Assembly (NCBI GenBank): GCA_049889535.1
Contig: JBMHDF010000018.1
Coordinates: 248,001 to 312,000, forward strand
DNA from: JAYQKL01 sp049889535
Lineage (GTDB): Bacteria > Pseudomonadota > Alphaproteobacteria > RS24
Reading direction: 5' to 3'
Length of the DNA: 64,000 nucleotides
Within the stretch, counting starts at the first letter, position 1. Each line of letters begins with the position of its first letter. Made by a program: the position numbers and the translations under genes. Shown piece after piece: positions 34,065 through 43,031 of this stretch. The notes beneath the pieces were generated by a model. It was given only the letters and a program-made list of their open reading frames with translations. It made no database searches and was not told the origin of the DNA.

Positions 34065-34559
34065 TTAAGCCCGACGCGTAAGCGTAATAAACACCATATC
34101 GGCGCTATCTTTTTCTGTGGCGGCTTGCTCAACCCGGTTGGTTTCCTGCCAGTCATCAGGGTTTTGCAAGGCAAAAAATGTGTCCCCTTCAGGGCTGGCA
34201 CATACTTTTGTCATAATAATCTGCGCGGCCAACGGCTCAAAAATTTTATATATCTCGCCGCCGCCAATTACCATCAACTCCTGATATCCTGCTGCTTTGG
34301 CTGCTGCCAAAGCCGCCTCCGGCGACGCAACAATCTCGCAATTTTCAGCCATAAAATCCGGATTCTTGGTAATGACGATATTGAGACGCTCGGGCAAAGC
34401 CTTACCAATGCTCGTAAAAGTTTTGCGCCCCATCACAACCGCATGGCCCAATGTGGTTTGCTTAAAATGCTTTAAATCAGACGGCAGACGCCATGGCATT
34501 TGGTTATCCTTACCAATCACACCATTTTCAGCTGTCGCCACTATCATGGTAATGCGCAT
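34065..34559 (-). CDS. folA: Dihydrofolate reductase
   Basis: Reduces dihydrofolate with NADPH to tetrahydrofolate. The ATG at 34559 gives 164 residues starting MRITMIVATAENGVIG; the longer frame begins with TTG. Key elements are the DNQMPWRLPSDLKHFKQTT segment, VVMGRKTFTSIG, and the cofactor loop VIGGGEIY. It follows thyA by 17 bases, as expected because ThyA makes the dihydrofolate that FolA recycles. Confidence 0.96.
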   Translation of the reverse strand: MRITMIVATAENGVIGKDNQMPWRLPSDLKHFKQTTLGHAVVMGRKTFTSIGKALPERLNIVITKNPDFMAENCEIVASPEAALAAAKAAGYQELMVIGGGEIYKIFEPLAAQIIMTKVCASPEGDTFFALQNPDDWQETNRVEQAATEKDSADMVFITLTRRA

Positions 34560-34576
34560 TATTTTTCCCAACCCGC

Positions 34577-35398
34577 TTAAACAGCTATAGGCGCTTTGAT
34601 ATTTGGCGCCGCTTCATAGCCCTCAAGGGTAAAGCTGTCAAAAGTAAAGTCAAAAATATCTTTCACATTTGGGTCAAGATGCATCACAGGTAGGCCACCT
34701 GGCTGGCGGGTGAGCTGCTCGCGGGCTTGGTCAAGGTGATTAAGATATAAATGGGCGTCGCCAAGCGTATGGACAAAATCACCCGCCTCCATATCACACA
34801 CCTGCGCCAGCATCATTGTCAGCAAGGCATATGAAGCGATATTAAACGGCACACCCAAAAAAATATCCGCCGAGCGCTGATAGAGCTGGCAGCTCAATCG
34901 GCTTTTGCCATCAGGGTTATCTGGTGCAGGTGGGGCAACATAAAACTGAAACAAGCAATGGCACGGCGGCAAAGCCATATGCTCCACATCGGCTGGATTC
35001 CAGGCGGTGACGACATGGCGCCGTGAGTCTGGGTTTTCTTGCAGACGCGCCACCAGCATTTTTATCTGGTCAATGGTCTCACCATTTGTTGTTTCCCAAC
35101 TCCGCCATTGCTTGCCGTAAACGGGCCCTAAATCACCCTTTTCATCAGCCCACTCGTCCCAAATAGACACCCCGTTTTCTTTTAAATAGGCGATATTGGT
35201 ATCGCCCGCGAGAAACCAAAGCAGCTCATGAATAATCGATTTTAAATGCAGTTTTTTTGTGGTCAGAACCGGAAAACCAGCGCTCAGGTCAAATCGCATT
35301 TGATGCCCAAAAACACTCAAAGTGCCTGTGCCGGTGCGGTCGCCACGCTCGACACCTTCCTCCAAAACCCGAGTAAGTAAATTTAAATACTGTTTCAT
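34577..35398 (-). CDS. thyA: Thymidylate synthase (ThyA type)
   Basis: Methylates dUMP to dTMP with methylenetetrahydrofolate. The 273 residues include the catalytic cysteine in ALPPCHCLFQFYV, the phosphate-binding RRHVVTAWNP, and the LSCQLYQRSADIFLGVPFNIASYA motif. Divergent from ssrA; the region between them holds both promoters. The presence of thyA with folA fits the classical folate cycle. Confidence 0.97.
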   Translation of the reverse strand: MKQYLNLLTRVLEEGVERGDRTGTGTLSVFGHQMRFDLSAGFPVLTTKKLHLKSIIHELLWFLAGDTNIAYLKENGVSIWDEWADEKGDLGPVYGKQWRSWETTNGETIDQIKMLVARLQENPDSRRHVVTAWNPADVEHMALPPCHCLFQFYVAPPAPDNPDGKSRLSCQLYQRSADIFLGVPFNIASYALLTMMLAQVCDMEAGDFVHTLGDAHLYLNHLDQAREQLTRQPGGLPVMHLDPNVKDIFDFTFDSFTLEGYEAAPNIKAPIAV

Positions 35399-35504
35399 GT
35401 CGCTTAATTTAGTTAGATTCTTCAGCTTTTCACGCGTTTTTTATAGAATGTCCACACTCTTTGCATCAAGCCTCTGTAAATTTGCGTAAAAAAGGAGTAT
35501 ATAG

Positions 35505-35820
35505 AAGGTGTTGAAAGCTATGCTTTGGACTATGGCGATAAACGGTCTTCGTAATAAACCTATCGGACCCGGGGGCGGTACCCGGCGCCTCCACCATCAC
35601 AAAAAAGTTTGGGGGGCGAAATAGGATCGACGAGGGTGTAAAGGTTGGTTCCGTCGCTCGGTATTGTACCACCGTTATCGGGCTATTTTTTAGTTGCAAA
35701 TGACAACTATGCGGAAGTTGCTGTCGCTGCCTAAGCAGTGCCACACTTCATTTTAAGCCCCTGACCGTCGCAGGTTTGGGCGGGGTTCGGAAGGCACCTG
35801 GCAACAGAAGCCTTCCACTT
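35505..35820 (+). ncRNA. ssrA: Two-piece circularly permuted tmRNA
   Basis: Rescues stalled ribosomes and tags the nascent chain for proteolysis. The acceptor piece ends with a tRNA-like T-arm (CCGGG 35569-35573, 7-base loop, CCCGG 35581-35585), the 3' acceptor strand CGCCTCC (35586-35592), A, and CCA at 35594-35596. After a 15-base spacer the coding piece begins at 35612 with GGGGGCG, which pairs 7 of 7 with the acceptor strand. A short ORF encodes the tag ANDNYAEVAVAA (35696-35734, TAA stop). The final hairpin is conserved GGCACCTGGCAACAGAAGCC (35793-35812). The 5' end is approximate; a TATATA is at 35498. Confidence 0.93.
35696..35734 (+). other. ssrA: tmRNA tag-encoding reading frame
   Basis: Resume codon GCA at 35696 followed by codons for Ala-Asn-Asp-Asn-Tyr-Ala-Glu-Val-Ala-Val-Ala-Ala and a TAA stop. 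The C-terminal AVAA matches the alphaproteobacterial ClpXP degron, and the N-terminal ANDN(Y/F) part is what SspB adaptors recognise. Confidence 0.92.
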
Positions 35821-35830
35821 TATTTTGGAG
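35789..35830 (+). terminator. Terminal hairpin of ssrA
   Basis: GGAAGGC (35789-35795) pairs with GCCTTCC (35810-35816), followed by ACTTTATTTT. The hairpin is mainly the conserved 3' helix of the tmRNA coding piece, but the T-rich tail could also end transcription. SspB starts only 6 bases later. Confidence 0.5.
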
Positions 35831-35835
35831 TTATT

Positions 35836-36411
35836 ATGAGCGAAGATCATTTTAAATATAGCCTGCGCGCGCAAAACGCTTTACGCCAAGTCGTACGTGA
35901 TGTGTTGCAAGATACGGCTAGAAATGGGCTTCCAGGTGAGCATCATTTTTACCTGACTTTTATAACCACAGCGCCGGGCGTGGTTTTATCAGATGCGTTA
36001 AAAACGAAACACCCTGATGAGATGACAATTGTTTTACAAAATCAATATGAGGATTTGAATGTCCTTGACGACCATTTCACTGTGCGCTTGAGTTTTAACC
36101 ATAAACCCGAAACACTGATTATTCCTTTCGAGGCTTTGTCACGATTTTATGATCCGGCCGTGAGTTTTGGTTTAATTTTTGACGATTTTGATGATTTTGA
36201 TGAAGAAGAAACTGACCATTTGAGTGCAGAAGACAGCAAAACCATCAGCATGCTTGATGATTTACGCCAAGATATGTTCATGTTGGACATGAACAACCAA
36301 AACGACCAAGAAAACGAAAATAAATCAGCCAAGCCATCAGCAAAATCTAAAGAAAAAACCAGTGAAATTGTTAATCTGGATGCTTTTCGAAAAACCCGTG
36401 ACGAAGATTGA
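35836..36411 (+). CDS. sspB: SspB-alpha, adaptor for tmRNA-tagged proteins
   Basis: Delivers SsrA-tagged substrates to the ClpXP protease. The ATG at 35836 (191 residues, starting MSEDHFKYSLRAQNALRQVV) has GGAG 7 bases upstream. The N-terminal tag-binding domain resembles the alphaproteobacterial SspB fold (HHFYLTFITTAPGVVL). An acidic linker (DDFDDFDEEE) leads to the flexible tail, and the C-terminal EIVNLDAFRK is the likely ClpX-binding motif. It lies directly downstream of ssrA. Confidence 0.92.
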   Translation: MSEDHFKYSLRAQNALRQVVRDVLQDTARNGLPGEHHFYLTFITTAPGVVLSDALKTKHPDEMTIVLQNQYEDLNVLDDHFTVRLSFNHKPETLIIPFEALSRFYDPAVSFGLIFDDFDDFDEEETDHLSAEDSKTISMLDDLRQDMFMLDMNNQNDQENENKSAKPSAKSKEKTSEIVNLDAFRKTRDED

Positions 36412-36514
36412 GGGGCATAAACAAAGCGGGTTTTCAAAACTTCATCACTTGGCAGAAAACCTAACTCATGCTAACTGAAACAAAACTTTACTAGCAGCGA
36501 TATGTGAGAGAATT

Positions 36515-37915
36515 ATGTCAAACAAGCAAACCACGCGAACGGAAACAGACAGTTTTGGCCCTCTTGAAGTGCCAGCGGATAAATATTGGGGCGCGCAGAC
36601 CCAACGCTCACTTGGCAATTTTAAAATTGGTGGCGAAACTATGCCCGCCTCGCTTATCCGCGCTTTAGGTATTGTGAAACGCTCCGCAGCTTTGGCAAAT
36701 ATGAAGCTTGATAATCTTGAAAAAGAGATTGGCGTGGCGATTGTTGAGGCTGCCACTGAGGTCGCACAAGGCAAACTTGATGACCATTTCCCACTCGTCG
36801 TTTGGCAAACTGGCTCTGGCACGCAAAGCAATATGAATTCCAATGAGGTTATCTCTAACCGTGCTATTGAAATTTTGGGCGGCGAAATGGGCAGCAAAAC
36901 ACCCGTCCACCCAAATGACCATTGCAATCGCAGCCAATCCTCCAATGACACTTTTCCAACCGCCATGCATATTGCTGCGGCAGAAGAAGTGCATAATCAT
37001 TTGATTCACCAATTGACGCATTTGCACAAAGCGCTTGAGACAAAGGCTGACGCGTTTAAAGATATTGTCAAAATTGGGCGCACGCATTTGCAAGATGCCA
37101 CCCCTTTGACATTGGGACAGGAATTTTCTGGCTATGCGACCCAAGTCAAATATGGCATTGAGCGCGTCAAAACCTCTTTACCGCGTCTTTTATGTTTGGC
37201 GCAAGGCGGTACGGCAGTGGGTACGGGGCTTAATGCCAAACCCGGTTTTGCTGAAGCTTTTGCGGCGGAAGTCGCGGATTTTACAAAAATGGATTTCATC
37301 ACAGCGGAAAATAAATTTGAGGCGCTGGCTGCGCATGATGCTTTTGTTGAAATGTCTGGCATGTTGAACACCGTCGCCGCTTCGCTTTATAAAATTGCTA
37401 ATGATATCCGGCTGCTGGGTTCTGGCCCGCGCTCTGGACTTGGTGAGTTGAGCCTGCCAGAAAATGAGCCGGGTTCGTCTATCATGCCGGGCAAAGTCAA
37501 CCCGACCCAATGCGAGGCGCTGACTATGGTTTGCGCACAGGTCATGGGCAATCATACCGCCATCAGCTTTGCTGGCTCGCAGGGCCATATGGAACTGAAT
37601 GTGTTTAAGCCCGTCATGGCTTATAATTTGCTGCAATCCATTAAATTGCTGGGCGAGGGCGCGGTCAGTTTTACCGATAATTGCGTGATTGGCATTCAGG
37701 CTAATGAAGACAATATTAAAGAGCTGATGCAACGCTCTTTAATGCTGGTCACGGCATTGGCGCCCAAAATTGGCTATGACAATGCCACCACCATTGCCAA
37801 AGCCGCGCATAAAAACGGCACCACTTTGCGCGAAGAAGCCGTCGGCGGTGGCTATGTCACAGATGAAGAATTTGACGCCATTGTGCGCCCGCAAGATATG
37901 ATTGCGCCGAAATAA
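36515..37915 (+). CDS. fumC: Fumarase, class II
   Basis: Interconverts fumarate and malate without Fe-S; tetrameric. The 466-residue protein has the family signature GSSIMPGKVNPTQCEA, the catalytic HPNDHCNRSQSSNDTFPTAMH segment, and the IGRTHLQDATPLTLGQEFSG motif. It lies 103 bases after sspB on the same strand. Confidence 0.98.
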   Translation: MSNKQTTRTETDSFGPLEVPADKYWGAQTQRSLGNFKIGGETMPASLIRALGIVKRSAALANMKLDNLEKEIGVAIVEAATEVAQGKLDDHFPLVVWQTGSGTQSNMNSNEVISNRAIEILGGEMGSKTPVHPNDHCNRSQSSNDTFPTAMHIAAAEEVHNHLIHQLTHLHKALETKADAFKDIVKIGRTHLQDATPLTLGQEFSGYATQVKYGIERVKTSLPRLLCLAQGGTAVGTGLNAKPGFAEAFAAEVADFTKMDFITAENKFEALAAHDAFVEMSGMLNTVAASLYKIANDIRLLGSGPRSGLGELSLPENEPGSSIMPGKVNPTQCEALTMVCAQVMGNHTAISFAGSQGHMELNVFKPVMAYNLLQSIKLLGEGAVSFTDNCVIGIQANEDNIKELMQRSLMLVTALAPKIGYDNATTIAKAAHKNGTTLREEAVGGGYVTDEEFDAIVRPQDMIAPK

Positions 37916-37938
37916 ATAGCGTCACAAAAGGGCTTATA

Positions 37939-38160
37939 TTGTCTGATAAACCTGAAAAACGCTCCATCAGCATTGCTGGCCACGCGACCAGCATTTCGCT
38001 GGAGGCGCGGTTTTGGACGGCCCTGCGCGAGATTGCCAAAGCGCAAGAAAAAGGCGTGGCAGATTTAATCGCTGAAATCGACGCCCTACCCCGCGAAGCC
38101 TCTCTTTCCTCCGCTATCCGTGTCTATGTGCTGAACTGGTATCGGGGTGAGCCCCATTAA
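37939..38160 (+). CDS. Ribbon-helix-helix domain protein (RHH_4-like)
   Basis: A 73-residue probable DNA-binding protein. It begins with a TTG start codon preceded by AAGGG at about 7 bases. The pattern KRSISIAGHATSISLEARFWTALREIAKAQ (strand, then two helices) fits the RHH_4 family, common in alphaproteobacteria as small orphan proteins near fumC. The target is unknown. The stop overlaps the convergent oxidase stop by 4 bases. Confidence 0.8.
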   Translation: MSDKPEKRSISIAGHATSISLEARFWTALREIAKAQEKGVADLIAEIDALPREASLSSAIRVYVLNWYRGEPH

Positions 38161-39572
38161 AGCTTAAATATCTTCCCCGGATTGAGGATATTGTGCGGGT
38201 CGAGGGCGGTTTTAATTTGGCGCATCACATCTATGCTCCCGACACCAAGCTCTTGTTCTAAATAATCAATTTTTCCAATACCGATTCCATGCTCGCCCGT
38301 GCAGGTGCCTTCATATGCTAAGGCGCGTGTGACAAGGCGCTCATGGAAGGCTTTAACAATAGACAGTTCCTGCTCATCGTTTGGATCCATCATCACAATC
38401 ACATGAAAATTACCATCGCCAACATGACCCAGTACGGGCGCCACTAAGCCTGTTTCGGCGATATCAGCTTGGGTTTCTTCAATACAGGCCACCAAGCGCG
38501 ATATCGGCACGCACACATCTGTGCTCATGCCTGATTTTTCTGGTACCAGCGCCCGTGTGGCATAATAGGTATCATGGCGGGCTTGCCATAATTTTGTGCG
38601 CTCTTCTTCTAGGCTGGTCCAGTTAAAATCTTTGCTCCCATTAGACGCGGCTAAGGCGCCAACAAAATCACTTTGTTCGCCAACCGCTTGAGACGAGCCG
38701 TGAAACTCAAGAAACAAATGCGGGATTTCTGGCAAACCAAGTTTTGAATATTGATTAACCGCTTGAATAGTAAGAGCGTCTAATAATTCAATGCGGGCAA
38801 CAGGGATTGCCGCTTGAATGGTTTCCATCGCTGTTTGCACCGCCCCATGCAAATCATCAAAAGCACAAATTGCAGACGCAATGGTTTCGGGTATCGGGTG
38901 CAAGCGCAGGGTGATTTCGGTGATGATGCCCAAAGTACCCTCCGAGCCGACAAGCAAATGCGTAAGGTCATAACCTGCCGCCGATTTGCGGGCGCGTCGG
39001 CCTGTTGAGACAATCTCACCATTGGCCATGACCGCTGTTAAGCTCAATACATTTTCGCGCATCGTGCCATAACGCACAGCATTTGTGCCTGAAGCGCGGG
39101 TGGCGCACATACCCCCGATAGAGGCATCAGCGCCCGGGTCAATTGGGAAAAACAAACCCTGATCTCGCAAATAAGCATTGAGCTGTTTGCGGGTTACGCC
39201 AGCCTGTATACTGACATCCATATCCTGCGGGCGCAGCTCTAAAATCTCATTCATACCAGTTAAATCAAGGCTTATCCCACCTTCAATAGCGCTTAAATGC
39301 CCCTCTAACGATGTGCCAGTCCCATGCGCAATAATGGGTAATTTATGCGCTGCACATATTGCCACCGCATCGGCCACATCCTGCGTGGATTTAGCAAAAA
39401 TCACGGCATCTGGTAAATGCGGAATGTGCCATGCCTCACCGCGACAATGTTGCTCGCGCACAGCTTTAGCCGCACTAAAACTTTCTTGAAACCTCTTTTC
39501 AAGCTCTTGTATAGCGAGAGATTTTAAAGATTGCGAAGTCTGCTTGGATTTATCCTGCATGTGATTTGTCAT
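38157..39572 (-). CDS. FAD-linked oxidase, D-lactate dehydrogenase/glycolate oxidase (GlcD) type
   Basis: The 471-residue flavoenzyme oxidises a 2-hydroxy acid; the substrate cannot be told. FAD-binding is seen in PIIAHGTGTSLEGHLSAIEGGISLDLTG and the GADASIGGMCATRASGTNAVRYGT segment. The C-terminal FAD_oxidase-C domain has VLGHVGDGNFHVIVMMDP and ACTGEHGIGIGK-like histidines (here CTGEHGIGIGKIDYL). It resembles cytochrome-linked D-lactate dehydrogenase. It is divergent from uvrD. Confidence 0.93.
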   Translation of the reverse strand: MTNHMQDKSKQTSQSLKSLAIQELEKRFQESFSAAKAVREQHCRGEAWHIPHLPDAVIFAKSTQDVADAVAICAAHKLPIIAHGTGTSLEGHLSAIEGGISLDLTGMNEILELRPQDMDVSIQAGVTRKQLNAYLRDQGLFFPIDPGADASIGGMCATRASGTNAVRYGTMRENVLSLTAVMANGEIVSTGRRARKSAAGYDLTHLLVGSEGTLGIITEITLRLHPIPETIASAICAFDDLHGAVQTAMETIQAAIPVARIELLDALTIQAVNQYSKLGLPEIPHLFLEFHGSSQAVGEQSDFVGALAASNGSKDFNWTSLEEERTKLWQARHDTYYATRALVPEKSGMSTDVCVPISRLVACIEETQADIAETGLVAPVLGHVGDGNFHVIVMMDPNDEQELSIVKAFHERLVTRALAYEGTCTGEHGIGIGKIDYLEQELGVGSIDVMRQIKTALDPHNILNPGKIFKL

Positions 39573-39662
39573 TTTTTACCAGACTTAATAAGAGGTTTAT
39601 TTTGAAAACAGCTACTTTTTTGAATATTAACCATTATGTCACTCAATAGACAAGCGCAAGCA

Positions 39663-39671
39663 TGGTATAAT
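39663..39671 (+). promoter_or_regulatory. Extended -10 promoter of uvrD
   Basis: TGG directly before a perfect TATAAT (39666-39671) forms an extended -10 element. The start codon is 24 bases downstream. No good -35 is present at the usual distance, as is common for extended -10 promoters. Confidence 0.6.
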
Positions 39672-39694
39672 ATGAGCAGAATCACGGAAAAATA

Positions 39695-42139
39695 ATGAGT
39701 ACAGACCCGTTTGACGACATATTTGATTTGGGGCATGACGAGCCGCCTGCGGTGAAAGCAACATCCCCAGAAATTAACAAGGAAGAGGTGCGCGAAAAAC
39801 AACCATCATCGCCCCACCCTTCTGGCATGTCTATTTCTGAGCGCGCCCAAGCTGCACGCCCTGCCAGCTCGAGCGCCCATTCAGCCGCCAGTCCAAAGCT
39901 CCAAGACAGCCTTGCCGCCATGAATGAGGCACAACATCAAGCGGTGACCGCTCCAGATGGGCCATTACTGGTCCTCGCTGGCGCTGGCACAGGCAAAACA
40001 CGGGTGCTGACCAACCGGATTGCTCATAAAATTGCTAGCCGACAAGCTTGGCCAAACCAGTTTCTCGCTGTAACCTTTACCAATAAAGCAGCGCGCGAAA
40101 TGAAAATGCGAGTCGCCGAACTGGTCGGTGAAAGTGTTGAAGATATGCATTGGATGGGAACATTCCATTCAATTTCGGCAAAAATTTTGCGCCGACATGC
40201 CGAACTCGTGGATTTGCGTTCTGATTTCACTATTTTAGATACAGATGACCAAATTCGTTTGTTGAAACAGCTTTTGCAAGCCGAAGGGGTCGATGAAAAG
40301 CGCTGGCCCGCTCGACAAATGGCTGGCTTTGTGGACCGGTGGAAAAACCGCGGCTGGCAACCCGACCAAGTGCCGGATAGTGAATATGCTTTTTTTGCAG
40401 ATGGTTTGAGCGGCAAAATTTATCGGCAATACCAGCAGCGTTTAAAAACCCTAAATGCTGTTGATTTTGGTGATTTATTGCTCGAATGCCTGCGCTTATT
40501 TCAAGAAAATCACGATATTTTGTCCCAATATCAAAACCGGTTTAGCCATATGCTGGTTGATGAGTATCAGGACACCAATGCGGTGCAATATCTCTGGCTG
40601 CGCTTGCTAGCGCAATCGCATGGTAATATTTGTTGTGTGGGTGATGATGACCAGTCTATCTATGGCTGGCGCGGCGCGGAAGTTGACAATATTTTACGCT
40701 TTGAGAAAGACTTTCCCGGCGCAAACATCATAAGACTGGAGCGCAATTATCGCTCGACCAGCCATATTTTGGGTGCGGCATCGGGTTTGATAGAGGCCAA
40801 TAAAAACCGTCTCGGCAAAACACTTTACACAGAAGATAATGAGGGCGAAAAAGTGCGCGTGCGCAATCTGTGGGACGGCGAGCAAGAAGCTCGCATCACG
40901 GCTGAAGATATTGAGGACGAGCAGCGCCAGCAAACCAGCTTAAATGAAATCGCCGTACTGGTGCGCGCCTCTTTTCAAATGCGCGAATTTGAAGATAGGT
41001 TTCTCACCTGTGGTATCCCCTATCGCGTGGTAGGTGGACCGCGTTTTTATGAGCGAGCTGAAATCAGAGATGCCAATGCCTATCTGCGCCTGATTGCCCA
41101 GCAAGACGATGATTTGGCCTTTGAGCGGATTTGCAATAAGCCGCGTCGTGGTTTAGGCAATGTGGCTTTGCAGACATTGCACAAAGCGGCACGCGGGCAA
41201 AATATATCGCTGTTTCGCGCCGCCCGACTTTTGGTGGATTCAGAGGAATTAAAACCCGCCGCACGTCGGTCTTTAAGTGGGTTTGTTAAAAATATTTTGG
41301 ATTGGCAACAAGATGCCGAAAATATGCCGCATGCAAAACTTGCTGAAAAGGTTTTGGATGAAAGCGGCTATACGCATATGTGGCAGGCGGATAAATCTCC
41401 TGATGCGCCCGGGAAATTAGAAAATTTAAAAGAGCTTATTCGTTCAATGGACGACTTCCAATCGCTTGCAGAATATCTAGAACATATTTCCTTAGTCATG
41501 GAAGCCAGCGAGGTCGATAGCGAAGAAAAAGTATCCATCATGACATTACACGCGGCCAAAGGGCTTGAGTTTGAAGGCGTGTTTTTACCCGGTTGGGAAG
41601 AAGGTGTGTTTCCCAATCAACGCAGTCTTGATGAAAGCGGCGAGCGCGCTTTGGAAGAAGAGCGGCGCTTGGCCTATGTCGGCCTGACCCGAGCCAAGCA
41701 AAAAGCTGTGATATCTTTTACCAGCAATCGCCGTATTCATGGGCAATGGCAAACCAGCATTCCCTCGCGGTTTATTGATGAGTTGCCCGAGTCACATGTT
41801 GAAGTGGACGCGGTAGATATGAGCGAGGCAGAGGCCGAATTTCTCAATCCAAGCCGTTTTGAGCAGCGTAATATGAACCGATTTGACCAATCCGGCTATT
41901 CAAGCCCAGGTTGGCAACGCGCGCAAAAACATTTTGCACAAAAGACACAAGCCCCCAAAACCATCAGCGCAACGCCCACCAGCAGCGCCTCAAACAGTAA
42001 ATTCAAACCGGGCGAACGCATTTTTCACCAAAAATTCGGCTATGGGCGTATAGACTTTATTGATGGTAATAAAGTGACGGTTCGATTTGAAAAAGCGGGG
42101 ACGAAAAAGGTTCTCGATAACTTTCTTGAGAAACCTTAA
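39695..42139 (+). CDS. uvrD: DNA helicase II, UvrD/PcrA family
   Basis: SF1A 3'-5' helicase for nucleotide-excision and mismatch repair. The 814-residue protein begins with a polar ~65-residue leader, then the Walker A LAGAGTGKTRVLT, the DEXX box as LVDEYQDTN, and the SIYGWRGAEVDN, NYRST, LTLHAAKGLEFEGVFLPGWEEG and VGLTRAK motifs. A C-terminal basic/aromatic domain (GERIFHQKFGYGRIDFIDG) matches the Tudor-like RNA-polymerase-binding tail of PcrA/UvrD. The start is after a strong extended -10 promoter. Confidence 0.96.
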   Translation: MSTDPFDDIFDLGHDEPPAVKATSPEINKEEVREKQPSSPHPSGMSISERAQAARPASSSAHSAASPKLQDSLAAMNEAQHQAVTAPDGPLLVLAGAGTGKTRVLTNRIAHKIASRQAWPNQFLAVTFTNKAAREMKMRVAELVGESVEDMHWMGTFHSISAKILRRHAELVDLRSDFTILDTDDQIRLLKQLLQAEGVDEKRWPARQMAGFVDRWKNRGWQPDQVPDSEYAFFADGLSGKIYRQYQQRLKTLNAVDFGDLLLECLRLFQENHDILSQYQNRFSHMLVDEYQDTNAVQYLWLRLLAQSHGNICCVGDDDQSIYGWRGAEVDNILRFEKDFPGANIIRLERNYRSTSHILGAASGLIEANKNRLGKTLYTEDNEGEKVRVRNLWDGEQEARITAEDIEDEQRQQTSLNEIAVLVRASFQMREFEDRFLTCGIPYRVVGGPRFYERAEIRDANAYLRLIAQQDDDLAFERICNKPRRGLGNVALQTLHKAARGQNISLFRAARLLVDSEELKPAARRSLSGFVKNILDWQQDAENMPHAKLAEKVLDESGYTHMWQADKSPDAPGKLENLKELIRSMDDFQSLAEYLEHISLVMEASEVDSEEKVSIMTLHAAKGLEFEGVFLPGWEEGVFPNQRSLDESGERALEEERRLAYVGLTRAKQKAVISFTSNRRIHGQWQTSIPSRFIDELPESHVEVDAVDMSEAEAEFLNPSRFEQRNMNRFDQSGYSSPGWQRAQKHFAQKTQAPKTISATPTSSASNSKFKPGERIFHQKFGYGRIDFIDGNKVTVRFEKAGTKKVLDNFLEKP

Positions 42140-42148
42140 GACGTTTTT

Positions 42149-43027
42149 ATGCAAACTGTTTGGAAATTATATCTCACAACCACTGCCTTGGATGAAGCAG
42201 AGGCACAATTAGAAGAAATTGGTGCTTTGGCGCAGGCCATTACCCCTCTAGGGGATCCGCAAATGCCCGCAGCAAAACGCCCGCATTTAATCGAGGCCTA
42301 TTTTACCCATCAACCAATTATTGATGAAATTGCAAAAATATTGCCGCCACATTCTGACCTGTCTGTTGAGGTGTTACCCCAATTAGATTGGGTGAGCGAA
42401 AGCCAGAAAGGCTTGCCGCCTGTGCATGTTGCGCCTTTTTTTGTTTATGGCTCGCATAATGTGGATGCTTGCCCCAAAAGCGCGATAGGCATTGAGATAA
42501 ATGCAGGCGAGGCTTTTGGCAGTGGTCATCATGAAACAACTTCTGGTTGTTTAGCGATGATTGCTGGTTTGTTAAAGCGAACACGCCCGCATAAAATCTT
42601 AGATGTTGGCACGGGGTCTGGAATTTTAGCCATAGCGCTGGCCAAAAAACTTAAAACACCCATTATCGCCACCGACATAGACCCCATTGCAATTAAGGTG
42701 ACACAAGACAATGCCCGCCTGAACCATGTTCACCCGCTGATTCATGCACAATGTGGGGATGGACTCGATGCGGCCTTGATATGCGCACATGCTCCTTTTG
42801 AGCTTATTCTGGCCAATATTTTAGCAGAACCGCTATGTGTTATGGCGCCAGATTTTGCGCGCTATCTCACAAGAAATGGCTTTTTAATTGTTTCCGGACT
42901 GCTTAAAAATCAGGAGCGAGCTGTGCGCGCAAATATGCGGGCGCATGGTTTGATGCTTAAAAACAAACAAATAAATGAAGAATGGGTGACTTTATTATTT
43001 CAAAAAGCCGGTTGCTTGGTAAGGTAG
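42149..43027 (+). CDS. prmA: Ribosomal protein L11 methyltransferase
   Basis: Trimethylates L11 with SAM. The 292 residues include an N-terminal substrate-recognition domain of about 110 residues, the conserved INAGEAFGSGHHETT motif, the SAM-binding ILDVGTGSGILAIALAK, the acidic ATDIDPIA, and the catalytic NILAEPL. A weak SD lies 10 bases after the uvrD stop. It is coupled with the peptidase gene by a 4-base gap. Confidence 0.95.
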   Translation: MQTVWKLYLTTTALDEAEAQLEEIGALAQAITPLGDPQMPAAKRPHLIEAYFTHQPIIDEIAKILPPHSDLSVEVLPQLDWVSESQKGLPPVHVAPFFVYGSHNVDACPKSAIGIEINAGEAFGSGHHETTSGCLAMIAGLLKRTRPHKILDVGTGSGILAIALAKKLKTPIIATDIDPIAIKVTQDNARLNHVHPLIHAQCGDGLDAALICAHAPFELILANILAEPLCVMAPDFARYLTRNGFLIVSGLLKNQERAVRANMRAHGLMLKNKQINEEWVTLLFQKAGCLVR

Positions 43028-43031
43028 CGTC

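Noticed and set aside
35466..35744. A 92-codon open frame on - across the tmRNA gene
   Set aside because: It overlaps the ssrA gene on the opposite strand and shows no coding features. The RNA assignment is strongly supported.
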